In this document: one piece after another, positions 36,227 to 45,802 of the stretch
Position numbering within the stretch: the first letter of the stretch is position 1
How the letters are laid out: each line of letters begins with the position of its first letter
The notes under the pieces: model-generated
The model's input: only the letters and a program-made list of their open reading frames with translations
Database searches by the model: none
Told to the model about the DNA's origin: nothing
Program-made: the position numbers and the translations under genes
NCBI RefSeq assembly: GCF_021726475.1
Contig: NZ_JAKJRU010000002.1
Location: 372,001-436,000 of the forward strand
From: Pseudomonas oligotrophica
GTDB lineage: Bacteria; Pseudomonadota; Gammaproteobacteria; Pseudomonadales; Pseudomonadaceae
Length of the DNA stretch: 64,000 nucleotides
Direction of reading: 5' to 3'

Positions 36227-37819
36227 TCAGCCGAGCTTGCGCGGGTGGGCGAAGACGATCCGGAAGCAGCTGCCACCCTCGGCGCGCGGCTGGTAGTCCA
36301 GGCGTGCCTGGTTGCTTTCGCAGAGCTCGCGGGAGATGTATAGCCCAAGGCCGGTGCCCTTGCTCTCGGTGGTGTAGAAGGGCTCGAAGATGTTCTGCAG
36401 CTGCTCGGGAGCGACGCCGGGGCCGTCGTCGAGCACCTCGGCCATGGGCAGGTCGCTGGCCTCGTCGCGGTAAAGGCGCAGCCAGACCTGCGCCTGGTCG
36501 TGCAGCTGGCCGCTGTAGCGCAGGCCGTTCTGCACCAGGTTGGTGAGCACCTGGGTCAGCTGGTTGGGGTCCATGCGGGTCTGCAACGAGCTGCCGACCG
36601 TCTCCAGGTGCAGCTGCTGGCCGGGCGCCAGGCCGCTGCGGAATTCGCTGACGAAGCGATGCAGCCAGTACTTGAGGTCCAGTAGCTGGGGGTCGGCCTG
36701 GCGCCGGCGCGACAGCTGCAGGACGTTTTCGATCACCAGGTTCATGCGCCGCGAATGGTCCTGGATGATCTGCGCCAGGCGCCGGTCCGGCCCGTCCAGT
36801 TGGTCGGACTCCTGCAGCAACTGCGCGGCGTGGCTGATCGCGCCGAGCGGATTGCGGATCTCGTGGGCGATGCTCGCGGTCAGCCGGCCCAGCGAGGCCA
36901 GCTTGAGTTGCTGGGCTTGCTGGGCGATCTGCGAGATGTCTTCGAGGAACACCAGGGTGTTGCACTTCTCGCCGTGCTGCAGCGAGGCGAAGCTGGGTTG
37001 CAGCATCGGCCCGCCGAGCGAGACCTGCAGGCTGCGCGCGCGCAGCGTCGGGTTGTCCTGCCACTGGCCCAGGCGGGCGATCAGTTCGGGGCAATGCTCG
37101 GCCAGTGGCTCGCCGGTCAGGCTGTCCTGCTCAAGCATCTGCAGCGCGCCCTGGTTGGCGAGCAGCACGCGCTGCTGCGGATCGAGTACCAGGATGCCGG
37201 TGCGCATGCGTTGCAGGATCAGGGTGTTCAGCGCTTCCAGGTTGGCCACGTCCTCGGCGCGCTGGCGGGCCAGGGTCTCGCTGGCCTGCAGGCGGTGCGT
37301 GAGGCCCTGCACCAGCAGCGCGGCGGCAAAGCACAGCGTGCCGAGGGCGCCGGCCTGGACGAACTGGCTGCTGGCGGTCGGGTAGTCGAGGCTGAGGTAG
37401 AAGGTCAGGTAGATCAGCCCGGTGGCGGCGACCGCGGCGATCAGGAAGCCCACCTTGCCGCGCACGAGGATATTGGCAATCGCGACGGCGATGATGATCA
37501 GGTTGCCGATGCCGCTGGGCGTGCCGCCGGCGAAGTAGAACAGCGCGGCGAGCAGCATCACGTCCAGCAGCGCCAGCGCCGTGACCTGCAGCGTCTGCTG
37601 CGGGTTCTGCAACAGCACGGCGATGACGATGTTGAGGATCAGGTAGAGCCAGGTCCCGTAGCCGAACAGCTGCGGGTTGCTCATTTGCAGGAGATCGCTG
37701 TGCAGGTCGCTGCTGATCAGCAGCACCAGCGCCAGGCCGATGGCCAGCCGGTAGAGGTGGTACAGGCGCAGGATGCGCTGGCTCTGGCTGGCGCTGCCCG
37801 CCCGGGCGTCAGTGTCCAC
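36227..37819 (-). CDS. pilS: Type IV pilus sensor histidine kinase PilS
   Basis: Membrane sensor kinase of 530 residues that responds to pilin in the membrane and phosphorylates PilR. Six hydrophobic segments occupy about 25-175, followed by a PAS-type domain (about 195-295), HisKA with H319 (ASIAHEIRNPLGAISHA), and HATPase motifs (NLVQNGLRYS, DDGPGV, GTGLGLYIS). The start is placed at GTG 37819 (VDTDARAGSASQSQRILRLYHLYRL) with a GGAG/GAGG site upstream; the longer frame would run through the preceding gene. It overlaps that small gene by 11 bp. pilR follows after 105 bp. Confidence 0.93.
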   Translation of the reverse strand: MDTDARAGSASQSQRILRLYHLYRLAIGLALVLLISSDLHSDLLQMSNPQLFGYGTWLYLILNIVIAVLLQNPQQTLQVTALALLDVMLLAALFYFAGGTPSGIGNLIIIAVAIANILVRGKVGFLIAAVAATGLIYLTFYLSLDYPTASSQFVQAGALGTLCFAAALLVQGLTHRLQASETLARQRAEDVANLEALNTLILQRMRTGILVLDPQQRVLLANQGALQMLEQDSLTGEPLAEHCPELIARLGQWQDNPTLRARSLQVSLGGPMLQPSFASLQHGEKCNTLVFLEDISQIAQQAQQLKLASLGRLTASIAHEIRNPLGAISHAAQLLQESDQLDGPDRRLAQIIQDHSRRMNLVIENVLQLSRRRQADPQLLDLKYWLHRFVSEFRSGLAPGQQLHLETVGSSLQTRMDPNQLTQVLTNLVQNGLRYSGQLHDQAQVWLRLYRDEASDLPMAEVLDDGPGVAPEQLQNIFEPFYTTESKGTGLGLYISRELCESNQARLDYQPRAEGGSCFRIVFAHPRKLG

Positions 37820-38039
37820 CAGGCTGGCGGCCTCGCTCCAGGTGCGCCTGGCTGCAATACCACTGCCCCGAGGCCTGCAGGGCCTTGTTCTGCGGCACAT
37901 GCACGCCGCAGTGGGCGCAACGCACCATCGGCACTTCCGTGGCGCGTGGCTTGCCGGGATTCTTGCGGAACAGCCGTCGCCACAGCCAGAAGGCGGCGGC
38001 GATCAGGGCGATCCAGAACAGAAGACGAACCAGGCCCAT
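37809..38039 (-). CDS. PP0621-family small membrane protein with zinc-ribbon motif
   Basis: Protein of 76 residues: a transmembrane segment at 3-21 (LVRLLFWIALIAAAFWLW), a basic stretch, and a C-terminal metal-binding-type motif CAHCGVHVPQNKALQ followed by WYCSQAH, a Cys/His zinc-ribbon pattern. This resembles the PP0621 family found ahead of pilS in Pseudomonas; the function is unknown. Its last 11 bases overlap the pilS start, so translation of the two may be coupled. Confidence 0.8.
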   Translation of the reverse strand: MGLVRLLFWIALIAAAFWLWRRLFRKNPGKPRATEVPMVRCAHCGVHVPQNKALQASGQWYCSQAHLERGRQPGGH

Positions 38040-38118
38040 CGAGACTTCCTGGAGCGAGGCTGCGCGGCCAGCCGAGCTTGATCCTGCGGTCGGGCGCCTG
38101 CCAGCGAGGCGCGCGGTT

Positions 38119-39111
38119 TCAGTCGAACAGGCCGAAGGTCAGGCGGTTCCACCAGGAGCGCTTCGGCGCCTCGGCTTCGCGCGCTTCGTCGAGCACCGGG
38201 ACCAGTTCCTCGGGCAGCTCGCGCTCGGCGGCCTCGTACTGGCGGATGACGTCGCGGTTCGCCCGCGAGGTGTCCGGCGGCGGCACGTCGCTCTCGATCA
38301 GGCCGAGGGTGGCGCGGCTCAGCCAGCCGCGGGTGTCCTGCTCGGTTTCGCGCGGGGTGAATTCGCCGTCCTCCAGCGAGACGTGGTCCGGGTAGTTCTG
38401 GCGCAGCGTGTCCAGGCTGCTGGCGGCGAGTTCGTCCAGGCCCAGGCGCTGGTAGGCCTCGGTCATCACCGCCAGGCCATCGGCCACCGACGGAGTGCCC
38501 TGGAAGTTCTCCACCACGTAGCGGCCCCGGTTGGCGGCGGCGACGTAGGCCTGGCGCTTGAGGTAGTAGTGGGCGACGTGGATCTCGTTGGCGGCCAGCA
38601 GGTTGCGCAGGTAGATCATCCGCGCCTTGGCATCCGGCGAATAACGGCTGTTCGGATAGCGGCTGGTGAGCTGGGCGAATTCATTGAACGAGTCGCGCGC
38701 CGCGCCCGGGTCGCGCTTGGTCATGTCCAGCGGCAGGAAGCGGGCGAGCAGGCCACGGTCCTGGTCGAACGAGGCCAGGCCCTTGAGGTAGTAGGCGTAG
38801 TCGGCGTTCGGATGCTGCGGATGCAGGCGAATGAAGCGCTCGGCGGCGGAGCGGGCCGCTTCCGGCTCCAGGTTGCGGTAGTAGGCGTAGATCAGTTCCA
38901 GCTGCGCCTGCTCGGCGAAGCGGCCGAAGGGGTAGCGCGACTCCAGCGCCTTGAGCTTGCTGATGGCGCTGGTGTAGGCCTTGTTGTCCAGGTCGGCCTG
39001 CGCCTGCTGGTACAGCTCGACCTCGCCCAGGTTCTCGTCGACGGTTTCGTTGGACGAACAGGCGGCGGTAAGGGCGAAAATGGCGATCAGCAGCAGGTGT
39101 TTCACTTGCAT
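38119..39111 (-). CDS. bamD: Outer membrane assembly lipoprotein BamD (ComL)
   Basis: Essential lipoprotein of the BAM complex that inserts beta-barrel proteins in the outer membrane. The precursor is 330 residues with a signal peptide and lipobox LTAAC (lipidated C18). TPR-like helices follow ([44 protein letters not shown]). The C-terminal tail is longer than in E. coli, as in other pseudomonads. The ATG at 39111 gives the proper signal peptide; the frame extends 40 codons upstream across the promoter region. It diverges from rluD. Confidence 0.94.
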   Translation of the reverse strand: MQVKHLLLIAIFALTAACSSNETVDENLGEVELYQQAQADLDNKAYTSAISKLKALESRYPFGRFAEQAQLELIYAYYRNLEPEAARSAAERFIRLHPQHPNADYAYYLKGLASFDQDRGLLARFLPLDMTKRDPGAARDSFNEFAQLTSRYPNSRYSPDAKARMIYLRNLLAANEIHVAHYYLKRQAYVAAANRGRYVVENFQGTPSVADGLAVMTEAYQRLGLDELAASSLDTLRQNYPDHVSLEDGEFTPRETEQDTRGWLSRATLGLIESDVPPPDTSRANRDVIRQYEAAERELPEELVPVLDEAREAEAPKRSWWNRLTFGLFD

Positions 39112-39257
39112 GGCGGCTTGCGTCCCTGTGACGGCTGGCTGTCTCGCCCGGAGCCGTCCTGTTATGATGAGCGCCCCGGTTTGCCGGGGCAAAGACGCCG
39201 TATTTAAACACAAGCGCGTAGCCGAAACCAAAGGCTCGCCCCCGCCGCAGTGCCCTT

Positions 39258-40232
39258 ATGTCCACGACCAGCAAACAGGCCATCCACCTCCGCGCCGAGG
39301 TCCCCTTCGACCTCGGCGGCCAGCGTCTCGACCAGATCGCCGCGCAGCTTTTCAGCGAGCATTCGCGCTCGCGCCTGGCTGCATGGATCAAGGATGGCGT
39401 GCTCACCGTCGATGGCGCCGTGCTGCGCCCGCGCGACACCGTCCATGCCGGCGCCGTGCTGGAGCTGACTGCCGAGCAGCAGGCGCAGGGCGAGTGGGAG
39501 GCTCAGGCCATCCCGTTGAACATCGTCTACGAGGACGAGCACATCCTGGTGCTCGACAAGCCCGCCGGACTGGTGGTGCATCCGGCCGCCGGGCATGCCG
39601 ACGGCACGTTGCTCAACGCGCTGCTGCACCATGTACCGGAGCTGATCAACGTGCCGCGTGCCGGCATCGTGCATCGCCTGGACAAGGACACCACCGGGCT
39701 GATGGTGGTCGCCAAGACGCTCCAGGCGCAGACCCGCCTGGTCGAGCAGCTGCAGGCACGCAGCGTCAGCCGCATCTACGAGGCCATCGTCATCGGCGTG
39801 GTGATCACCGGCGGCACCGTCGATGCACCCATCGGCCGGCACGGCCAGCAGCGCCAGCGCATGGCGGTGGTCGAGGGCGGCAAGCCGGCGGTCAGCCATT
39901 ACCGCGTGCTCGAGCGCTTCCGCTCGCATACCCATGTGCGGGTCAAGCTGGAGACCGGCCGCACCCACCAGATCCGCGTGCACATGGCGCACATCGGCCA
40001 TCCGCTGGTGGGCGATCCGCTCTACGCCGGGCGCTTCCGCATCCCGCCGGCGGCCAATCCGACGCTCGTGCAGGAGCTGCGCGAGTTTCCGCGTCAGGCG
40101 CTGCACGCACGCTTTCTCGAGTTGGAACACCCGGCCACCGGCAAGCGGATGAAGTGGGAGTCGCCGCTGCCCGACGACTTCGTCTGGCTACTGACCCTGC
40201 TGCAGCAGGATCGCGAGGCGTTCGTCGGATGA
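39258..40232 (+). CDS. rluD: 23S rRNA pseudouridine(1911/1915/1917) synthase RluD
   Basis: Modifies helix 69 of 23S rRNA. The 324-residue product has an N-terminal S4-like RNA-binding domain (GQRLDQIAAQLF to VLRPRDTVHAG) and the RluA-family catalytic motif HRLDKDTTGLMVV with nucleophile D142, plus GRTHQIRVHM. The bamD-rluD divergent arrangement is conserved. A TATGAT hexamer at 39163-39168 may be its -10 element, although the -35 is weak. The stop overlaps the start of pgeF by 4 bp. Confidence 0.96.
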   Translation: MSTTSKQAIHLRAEVPFDLGGQRLDQIAAQLFSEHSRSRLAAWIKDGVLTVDGAVLRPRDTVHAGAVLELTAEQQAQGEWEAQAIPLNIVYEDEHILVLDKPAGLVVHPAAGHADGTLLNALLHHVPELINVPRAGIVHRLDKDTTGLMVVAKTLQAQTRLVEQLQARSVSRIYEAIVIGVVITGGTVDAPIGRHGQQRQRMAVVEGGKPAVSHYRVLERFRSHTHVRVKLETGRTHQIRVHMAHIGHPLVGDPLYAGRFRIPPAANPTLVQELREFPRQALHARFLELEHPATGKRMKWESPLPDDFVWLLTLLQQDREAFVG

Positions 40233-40963
40233 GCCCCTGGCCGAACGACTGGCTGCTGCCGGACTGGCCGGCGCCGGCCAATGTTCGGGCCTGCGTCACC
40301 ACGCGCGCCGGCGGCGTCAGCCTGGCGCCGTTCGAAACCTTCAACCTTGGCGACCATGTTGGTGACGCGCCCGCGGCGGTCGCCGAGAACCGCCAGCGCC
40401 TGCAGCAGCTGCTGGGTTGCGAGGTCAGCTGGCTGGCGCAGGTGCATTCCTGCGACGTGGTGCCTGCGGCGGTGGCTGCGGGGGTGGTGGCCGACGCCAG
40501 CTGGAGCACCGAGCGCGGGCGAGCCTGCGCGGTGCTGACGGCCGATTGCCTGCCTGTGCTCTTTTGCGACCGCGCCGGCACCCGCGTGGCGGCGGCGCAT
40601 GCCGGCTGGCGCGGGCTGGCCGGCGGTGTGCTGGAGAACACCCTGGCGGCGCTGGACGTTGCACCGCAGGAACTGCTGGTCTGGCTCGGCCCGGCGATCG
40701 GTCCGCAGGCCTTCGAGGTCGGCGCCGAGGTGCGCCAGGCCTTCGTCGAAGCGCATCCGCAGGCGAGCGTGGCGTTCGTGCCCAGCGTGAACGCCGGGCG
40801 CTTCATGGCCGATCTCTATGCCCTGGCCCGCATCCGCCTGGCCGCGCAGGGCGTCGCGGCGGTCCATGGCGGCGGACTGTGCACCTTCAGTGATCCGCGC
40901 TTCTATTCCTATCGCCGCACCCCGCAGACCGGGCGCTTCGCCAGCCTGGTCTGGCTCGACTAG
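40229..40963 (+). CDS. pgeF: Peptidoglycan editing factor PgeF (YfiH, laccase-domain protein)
   Basis: Copper/zinc-type multicopper-oxidase-like fold protein of 244 residues. In E. coli the homologue removes L-Ser mistakenly placed in peptidoglycan precursors; other members act as purine nucleosidases. Metal-site residues are in QVHSCDVV, TADCLPVLFCD and HAGWRGLAGG. The ATG overlaps the rluD stop (GATGA), so the two are coupled, a conserved pairing. Confidence 0.92.
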   Translation: MSPWPNDWLLPDWPAPANVRACVTTRAGGVSLAPFETFNLGDHVGDAPAAVAENRQRLQQLLGCEVSWLAQVHSCDVVPAAVAAGVVADASWSTERGRACAVLTADCLPVLFCDRAGTRVAAAHAGWRGLAGGVLENTLAALDVAPQELLVWLGPAIGPQAFEVGAEVRQAFVEAHPQASVAFVPSVNAGRFMADLYALARIRLAAQGVAAVHGGGLCTFSDPRFYSYRRTPQTGRFASLVWLD

Positions 40964-41020
40964 GACCATCCCGGCGGGCCGCGCGCGACGCCCGGCATGA
41001 CCTCGGTCAACGCCGCCCGG

Positions 41021-41048
41021 GTTGAATCGACAACAATCATCCTCATCT
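41021..41048 (+). promoter_or_regulatory. Heat-shock (sigma-32) type promoter of clpB
   Basis: GTTGAAT (41021-41027) and CCTCATCT (41041-41048) are separated by 13 bp. They match the sigma-32 consensus CTTGAAA and CCCCATNT at 5 of 7 and 6 of 7 defined bases with the favoured spacing. The clpB start is about 65 bp beyond the expected start point. Confidence 0.75.
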
Positions 41049-41118
41049 ATGCTGCATCTCGCGGGTCTTGTCTTTTGGCGAGTCAATGCCGGCCCGCTCC
41101 ACTCGAGGATGACTCTTC

Positions 41119-43683
<2,565 letters not shown>

Positions 43684-43765
43684 TGCCGGCGCGGCTGCCT
43701 CGCAGGGCGGGGCGGCCGGTTCGCCCGGGATGAGGTAAATGGCTGAACTGAATCGAAGTTCAGGC

Positions 43766-43793
43766 TTGACAGGGCATCCGGGAACCGTAAAAT
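43766..43793 (+). promoter_or_regulatory. Strong sigma-70 promoter of the tRNA Asn-Pro-Lys cluster
   Basis: A perfect TTGACA (43766-43771) and TAAAAT (43788-43793) with a 16-bp spacer, about 50 bp ahead of the first tRNA. Confidence 0.85.
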
Positions 43794-43843
43794 GGCGCGC
43801 CTCTGAAGCGCGAACGTCGCGTCGATGAGTGGAATAGAGTCGT

Positions 43844-43919
43844 TCCGCGATAGCTCAGTCGGTAGAGCAAATGACTGTTAATCATTGGGTCCCTGGTTCG
43901 AGTCCAGGTCGCGGAGCCA
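43844..43919 (+). tRNA. tRNA-Asn (GTT)
   Basis: A 76-nt tRNA with encoded CCA. The acceptor stem TCCGCGA pairs with TCGCGGA, and the anticodon loop CTGTTAA holds GTT. Confidence 0.97.
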
Positions 43920-43928
43920 AATTCCAGC

Positions 43929-44005
43929 CGGGGTATAGCGCAGTCCGGTAGCGCGCCTGCTTTGGGAGCAGGATGTCGGGAGTTCGAATCCCCCTACCCC
44001 GACCA
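43929..44005 (+). tRNA. tRNA-Pro (TGG)
   Basis: A 77-nt tRNA with encoded CCA. The acceptor stem CGGGGTA pairs with TACCCCG, and the anticodon loop TTTGGGA between CCTGC and GCAGG holds TGG. It follows tRNA-Asn by nine bases. Confidence 0.97.
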
Positions 44006-44010
44006 ATCAT

Positions 44011-44086
44011 GGGTCGTTAGCTCAGTCGGTAGAGCAGTTGGCTTTTAACCAATTGGTCGTAGGTTCGAATCCTACACGACCCACCA
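44011..44086 (+). tRNA. tRNA-Lys (TTT)
   Basis: A 76-nt tRNA with encoded CCA. The acceptor stem GGGTCGT pairs with ACGACCC, and the anticodon loop CTTTTAA holds TTT. It starts five bases after tRNA-Pro and ends the cluster. Confidence 0.97.
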
Positions 44087-44102
44087 TACAAGCTTCCTCG
44101 GA

Positions 44103-44146
44103 AGCAAAGGAAACTGGAAGTGCCGCAAGGCCTTCCAGTTTTTTTA
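44103..44146 (+). terminator. Terminator of the tRNA cluster
   Basis: AAACTGGAAG and CTTCCAGTTT pair around a loop of about 14 bases and are followed by a run of T, directly after tRNA-Lys. Confidence 0.8.
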
Positions 44147-44164
44147 TGCCTGCGATTTCATCCT

Positions 44165-44193
44165 GCCGCTGCCGGGCAGCCACCGGCAGCGGC
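44165..44193 (-). terminator. Hairpin beyond the ndh stop
   Basis: GCCGCTGCCGG (44165-44175) and CCGGCAGCGGC (44183-44193) form a perfect 11-bp stem 11 bp past the ndh stop. It lacks a T tract on either strand, so a termination or RNA-stabilising role is only likely. Confidence 0.5.
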
Positions 44194-44203
44194 GAAGGTG
44201 GTC

Positions 44204-45499
44204 TCAGTGCAGCTTCAGGCGCGGCTCGGTGCTGCGGCTGAGCTTGTCGCCGAGCATCATCAGGGCCGTGCGGGCCACGCCGTAGAGCGCGATCTGGTGC
44301 ATGCGATACAGCGAGATGTAGAACATCCGCGCCAGCCAGCCCTCGAGCATCACGTTGCCGGTCAGGTTGCCCATCAGGTTGCCCACCGCGGAGAAGCGCG
44401 ACAGCGAGATCAGCGAGCCGTAGTCGCGGTAGCGGTACTCCGGCAGCGGTTTGCCGGCCAGGCGCAGGGCTAGCGAGCGAGCCAGCAGCGAAGCCTGCTG
44501 GTGGGCCGCCTGGGCGCGCGGCGGCACGTTGCGGTCGCTGCCCGGCTGCGGACAGGCGGCGCAGTCGCCGAAGGCGAAGATGTCCGGGTCGCGGGTCGTC
44601 TGCAGGCTGGGCAATACCACCAGCTGGTTGATGCGGTTGCTCTCCAGGCCATCCAGCTCGCGCAGGAATGCCGGGGCCTGGATGCCGGCGGCCCAGACCT
44701 TGAGGCTGCATGGCACGAATTCGCCGCTGCGCGTATGCAGGCCGTGTGCCTCGACCTCGCTGACCGCGGCATTGGTCATCACCCTGACGCCCAGCTTGAG
44801 CAGCGTCTGGTGCACTGGCTGGCTGATGCGCTCGGGCAGTGCCGGCAGCACGCGCGGGCCGGCCTCGATCAGCGTGATCCGGACGTTCTCCGGGCTGATG
44901 CTGTCCAGGCCGTAGGCGGCCAGCTCGCGGGCCGCATGCAGCAGCTCCGCGGCCAGCTCCACGCCGGTCGCGCCGGCGCCGACGATGGCCATGTCGATCG
45001 CGCCTGGCGAGCGGTCGCCGGCATGGGCGCGCATGTAGTGGCCGAGCAACTGACGGTGAAAGCGCTCGGCCTGCTTGCGTGTATCGAGGAACAGGCAGTG
45101 CTTGGCGGCTCCGGGCGTGCCGAAGTCGTTGGTGGTGCTGCCGACGGCGATCACCAGGGTGTCGTACGGCAGGGTGCGGCTAGGAACCAGCTCCAGCCCG
45201 TGCTCGTCGGTGGTCGCCTCCAGGCGGATGGACTTGCCTGCGCGGTCCAGCGCGATCATGCGGCCCATCTGGAACTCGAAGTGGTTCCACTTCGCCTGGG
45301 CGACATAGTTGAGCTCGTCCGCCGAGGAGTTGAGCGAACCGGCGGCGACCTCGTGCAGCAGCGGTTTCCAGATGTGCGTGAGGTTGGCGTCAACCAGCGT
45401 GATGCGCGCCTGACCGCGTTTGCCCAGCGTGCGGCCCAGGCGGGTAGCCAGTTCGAGGCCGCCGGCGCCGCCGCCGACGATTACGATGCGATGTGTCAT
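44204..45499 (-). CDS. ndh: Type II NADH dehydrogenase
   Basis: Single-subunit, non-proton-pumping FAD enzyme of 431 residues that passes electrons from NADH to ubiquinone at the inner membrane. The FAD-binding fold IVIVGGGAGGLELATRLG is at the N-terminus and the NADH-binding fold AIVGAGATGVELAAEL in the middle; IFAFGDCAACP is the second FAD contact. A C-terminal amphipathic/hydrophobic region (LARMFYISLYRMHQIALYG) would hold it on the membrane. The DUF3094 gene lies 49 bp upstream on the same strand. Confidence 0.94.
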   Translation of the reverse strand: MTHRIVIVGGGAGGLELATRLGRTLGKRGQARITLVDANLTHIWKPLLHEVAAGSLNSSADELNYVAQAKWNHFEFQMGRMIALDRAGKSIRLEATTDEHGLELVPSRTLPYDTLVIAVGSTTNDFGTPGAAKHCLFLDTRKQAERFHRQLLGHYMRAHAGDRSPGAIDMAIVGAGATGVELAAELLHAARELAAYGLDSISPENVRITLIEAGPRVLPALPERISQPVHQTLLKLGVRVMTNAAVSEVEAHGLHTRSGEFVPCSLKVWAAGIQAPAFLRELDGLESNRINQLVVLPSLQTTRDPDIFAFGDCAACPQPGSDRNVPPRAQAAHQQASLLARSLALRLAGKPLPEYRYRDYGSLISLSRFSAVGNLMGNLTGNVMLEGWLARMFYISLYRMHQIALYGVARTALMMLGDKLSRSTEPRLKLH

Positions 45500-45548
45500 G
45501 GATTGGACTCATAGGCTTTGCAAGGATCCTGTTGGCCGTCTGGCGCGG

Positions 45549-45722
45549 CTAGTGAACGAGGCTGGCGAGCAGGCGGCTCAGCAGGCCCAGGCCGATGACC
45601 ACGACAAGTACCAGGGCGAGCAGCAGGAGCGGGCGGAACGGCCGGCGCTGGACCTGGTGCTGGGGAGCGCGGAGATAATCGTCGACGCGCTGCTGGTCTT
45701 CGGGATTCAGGCGGCTCGGCAT
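45549..45722 (-). CDS. DUF3094-type small membrane protein
   Basis: A 57-residue protein: MPSRLNPEDQQRVDDYLRAP, a short basic stretch, and a single hydrophobic segment at about 31-48 (PLLLLALVLVVVIGLGLL) before a short tail. The N-terminal motif and size match the DUF3094 family known in Pseudomonas; the function is unknown. It lies between the DUF1631 gene and ndh on the same strand and may share their transcript. Confidence 0.75.
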   Translation of the reverse strand: MPSRLNPEDQQRVDDYLRAPQHQVQRRPFRPLLLLALVLVVVIGLGLLSRLLASLVH

Positions 45723-45802
45723 GAAGCACCTCGAACGGGAGTTCGGGGCATTCTAGCGACACATGGTCGCAGGGGGTAGGCCGGGCTCGACCGCACCGCC
45801 GG

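Noticed and set aside
34641-37094. 817-codon minus-strand open frame across pilR and pilS
   Set aside because: It runs out of frame through both genes and their gap; pilR and pilS in the adjacent frames are unambiguous.
39112-39231. 40-codon N-terminal extension of BamD
   Set aside because: It would bury the lipoprotein signal peptide; MQVKHLL at 39111 gives a proper lipobox at C18.
38119-40963. Mixed-frame 660-codon plus-strand open frame at 38981-40963 as a fusion protein
   Set aside because: Only its last 244 codons are real (pgeF); the rest lies out of frame in rluD and antisense to bamD.
43844-44086. tRNA cluster as an integration site of a mobile element
   Set aside because: No integrase and no direct repeat of a tRNA 3' end is seen between the cluster and the end of the window; the next genes are ordinary chromosomal ones.
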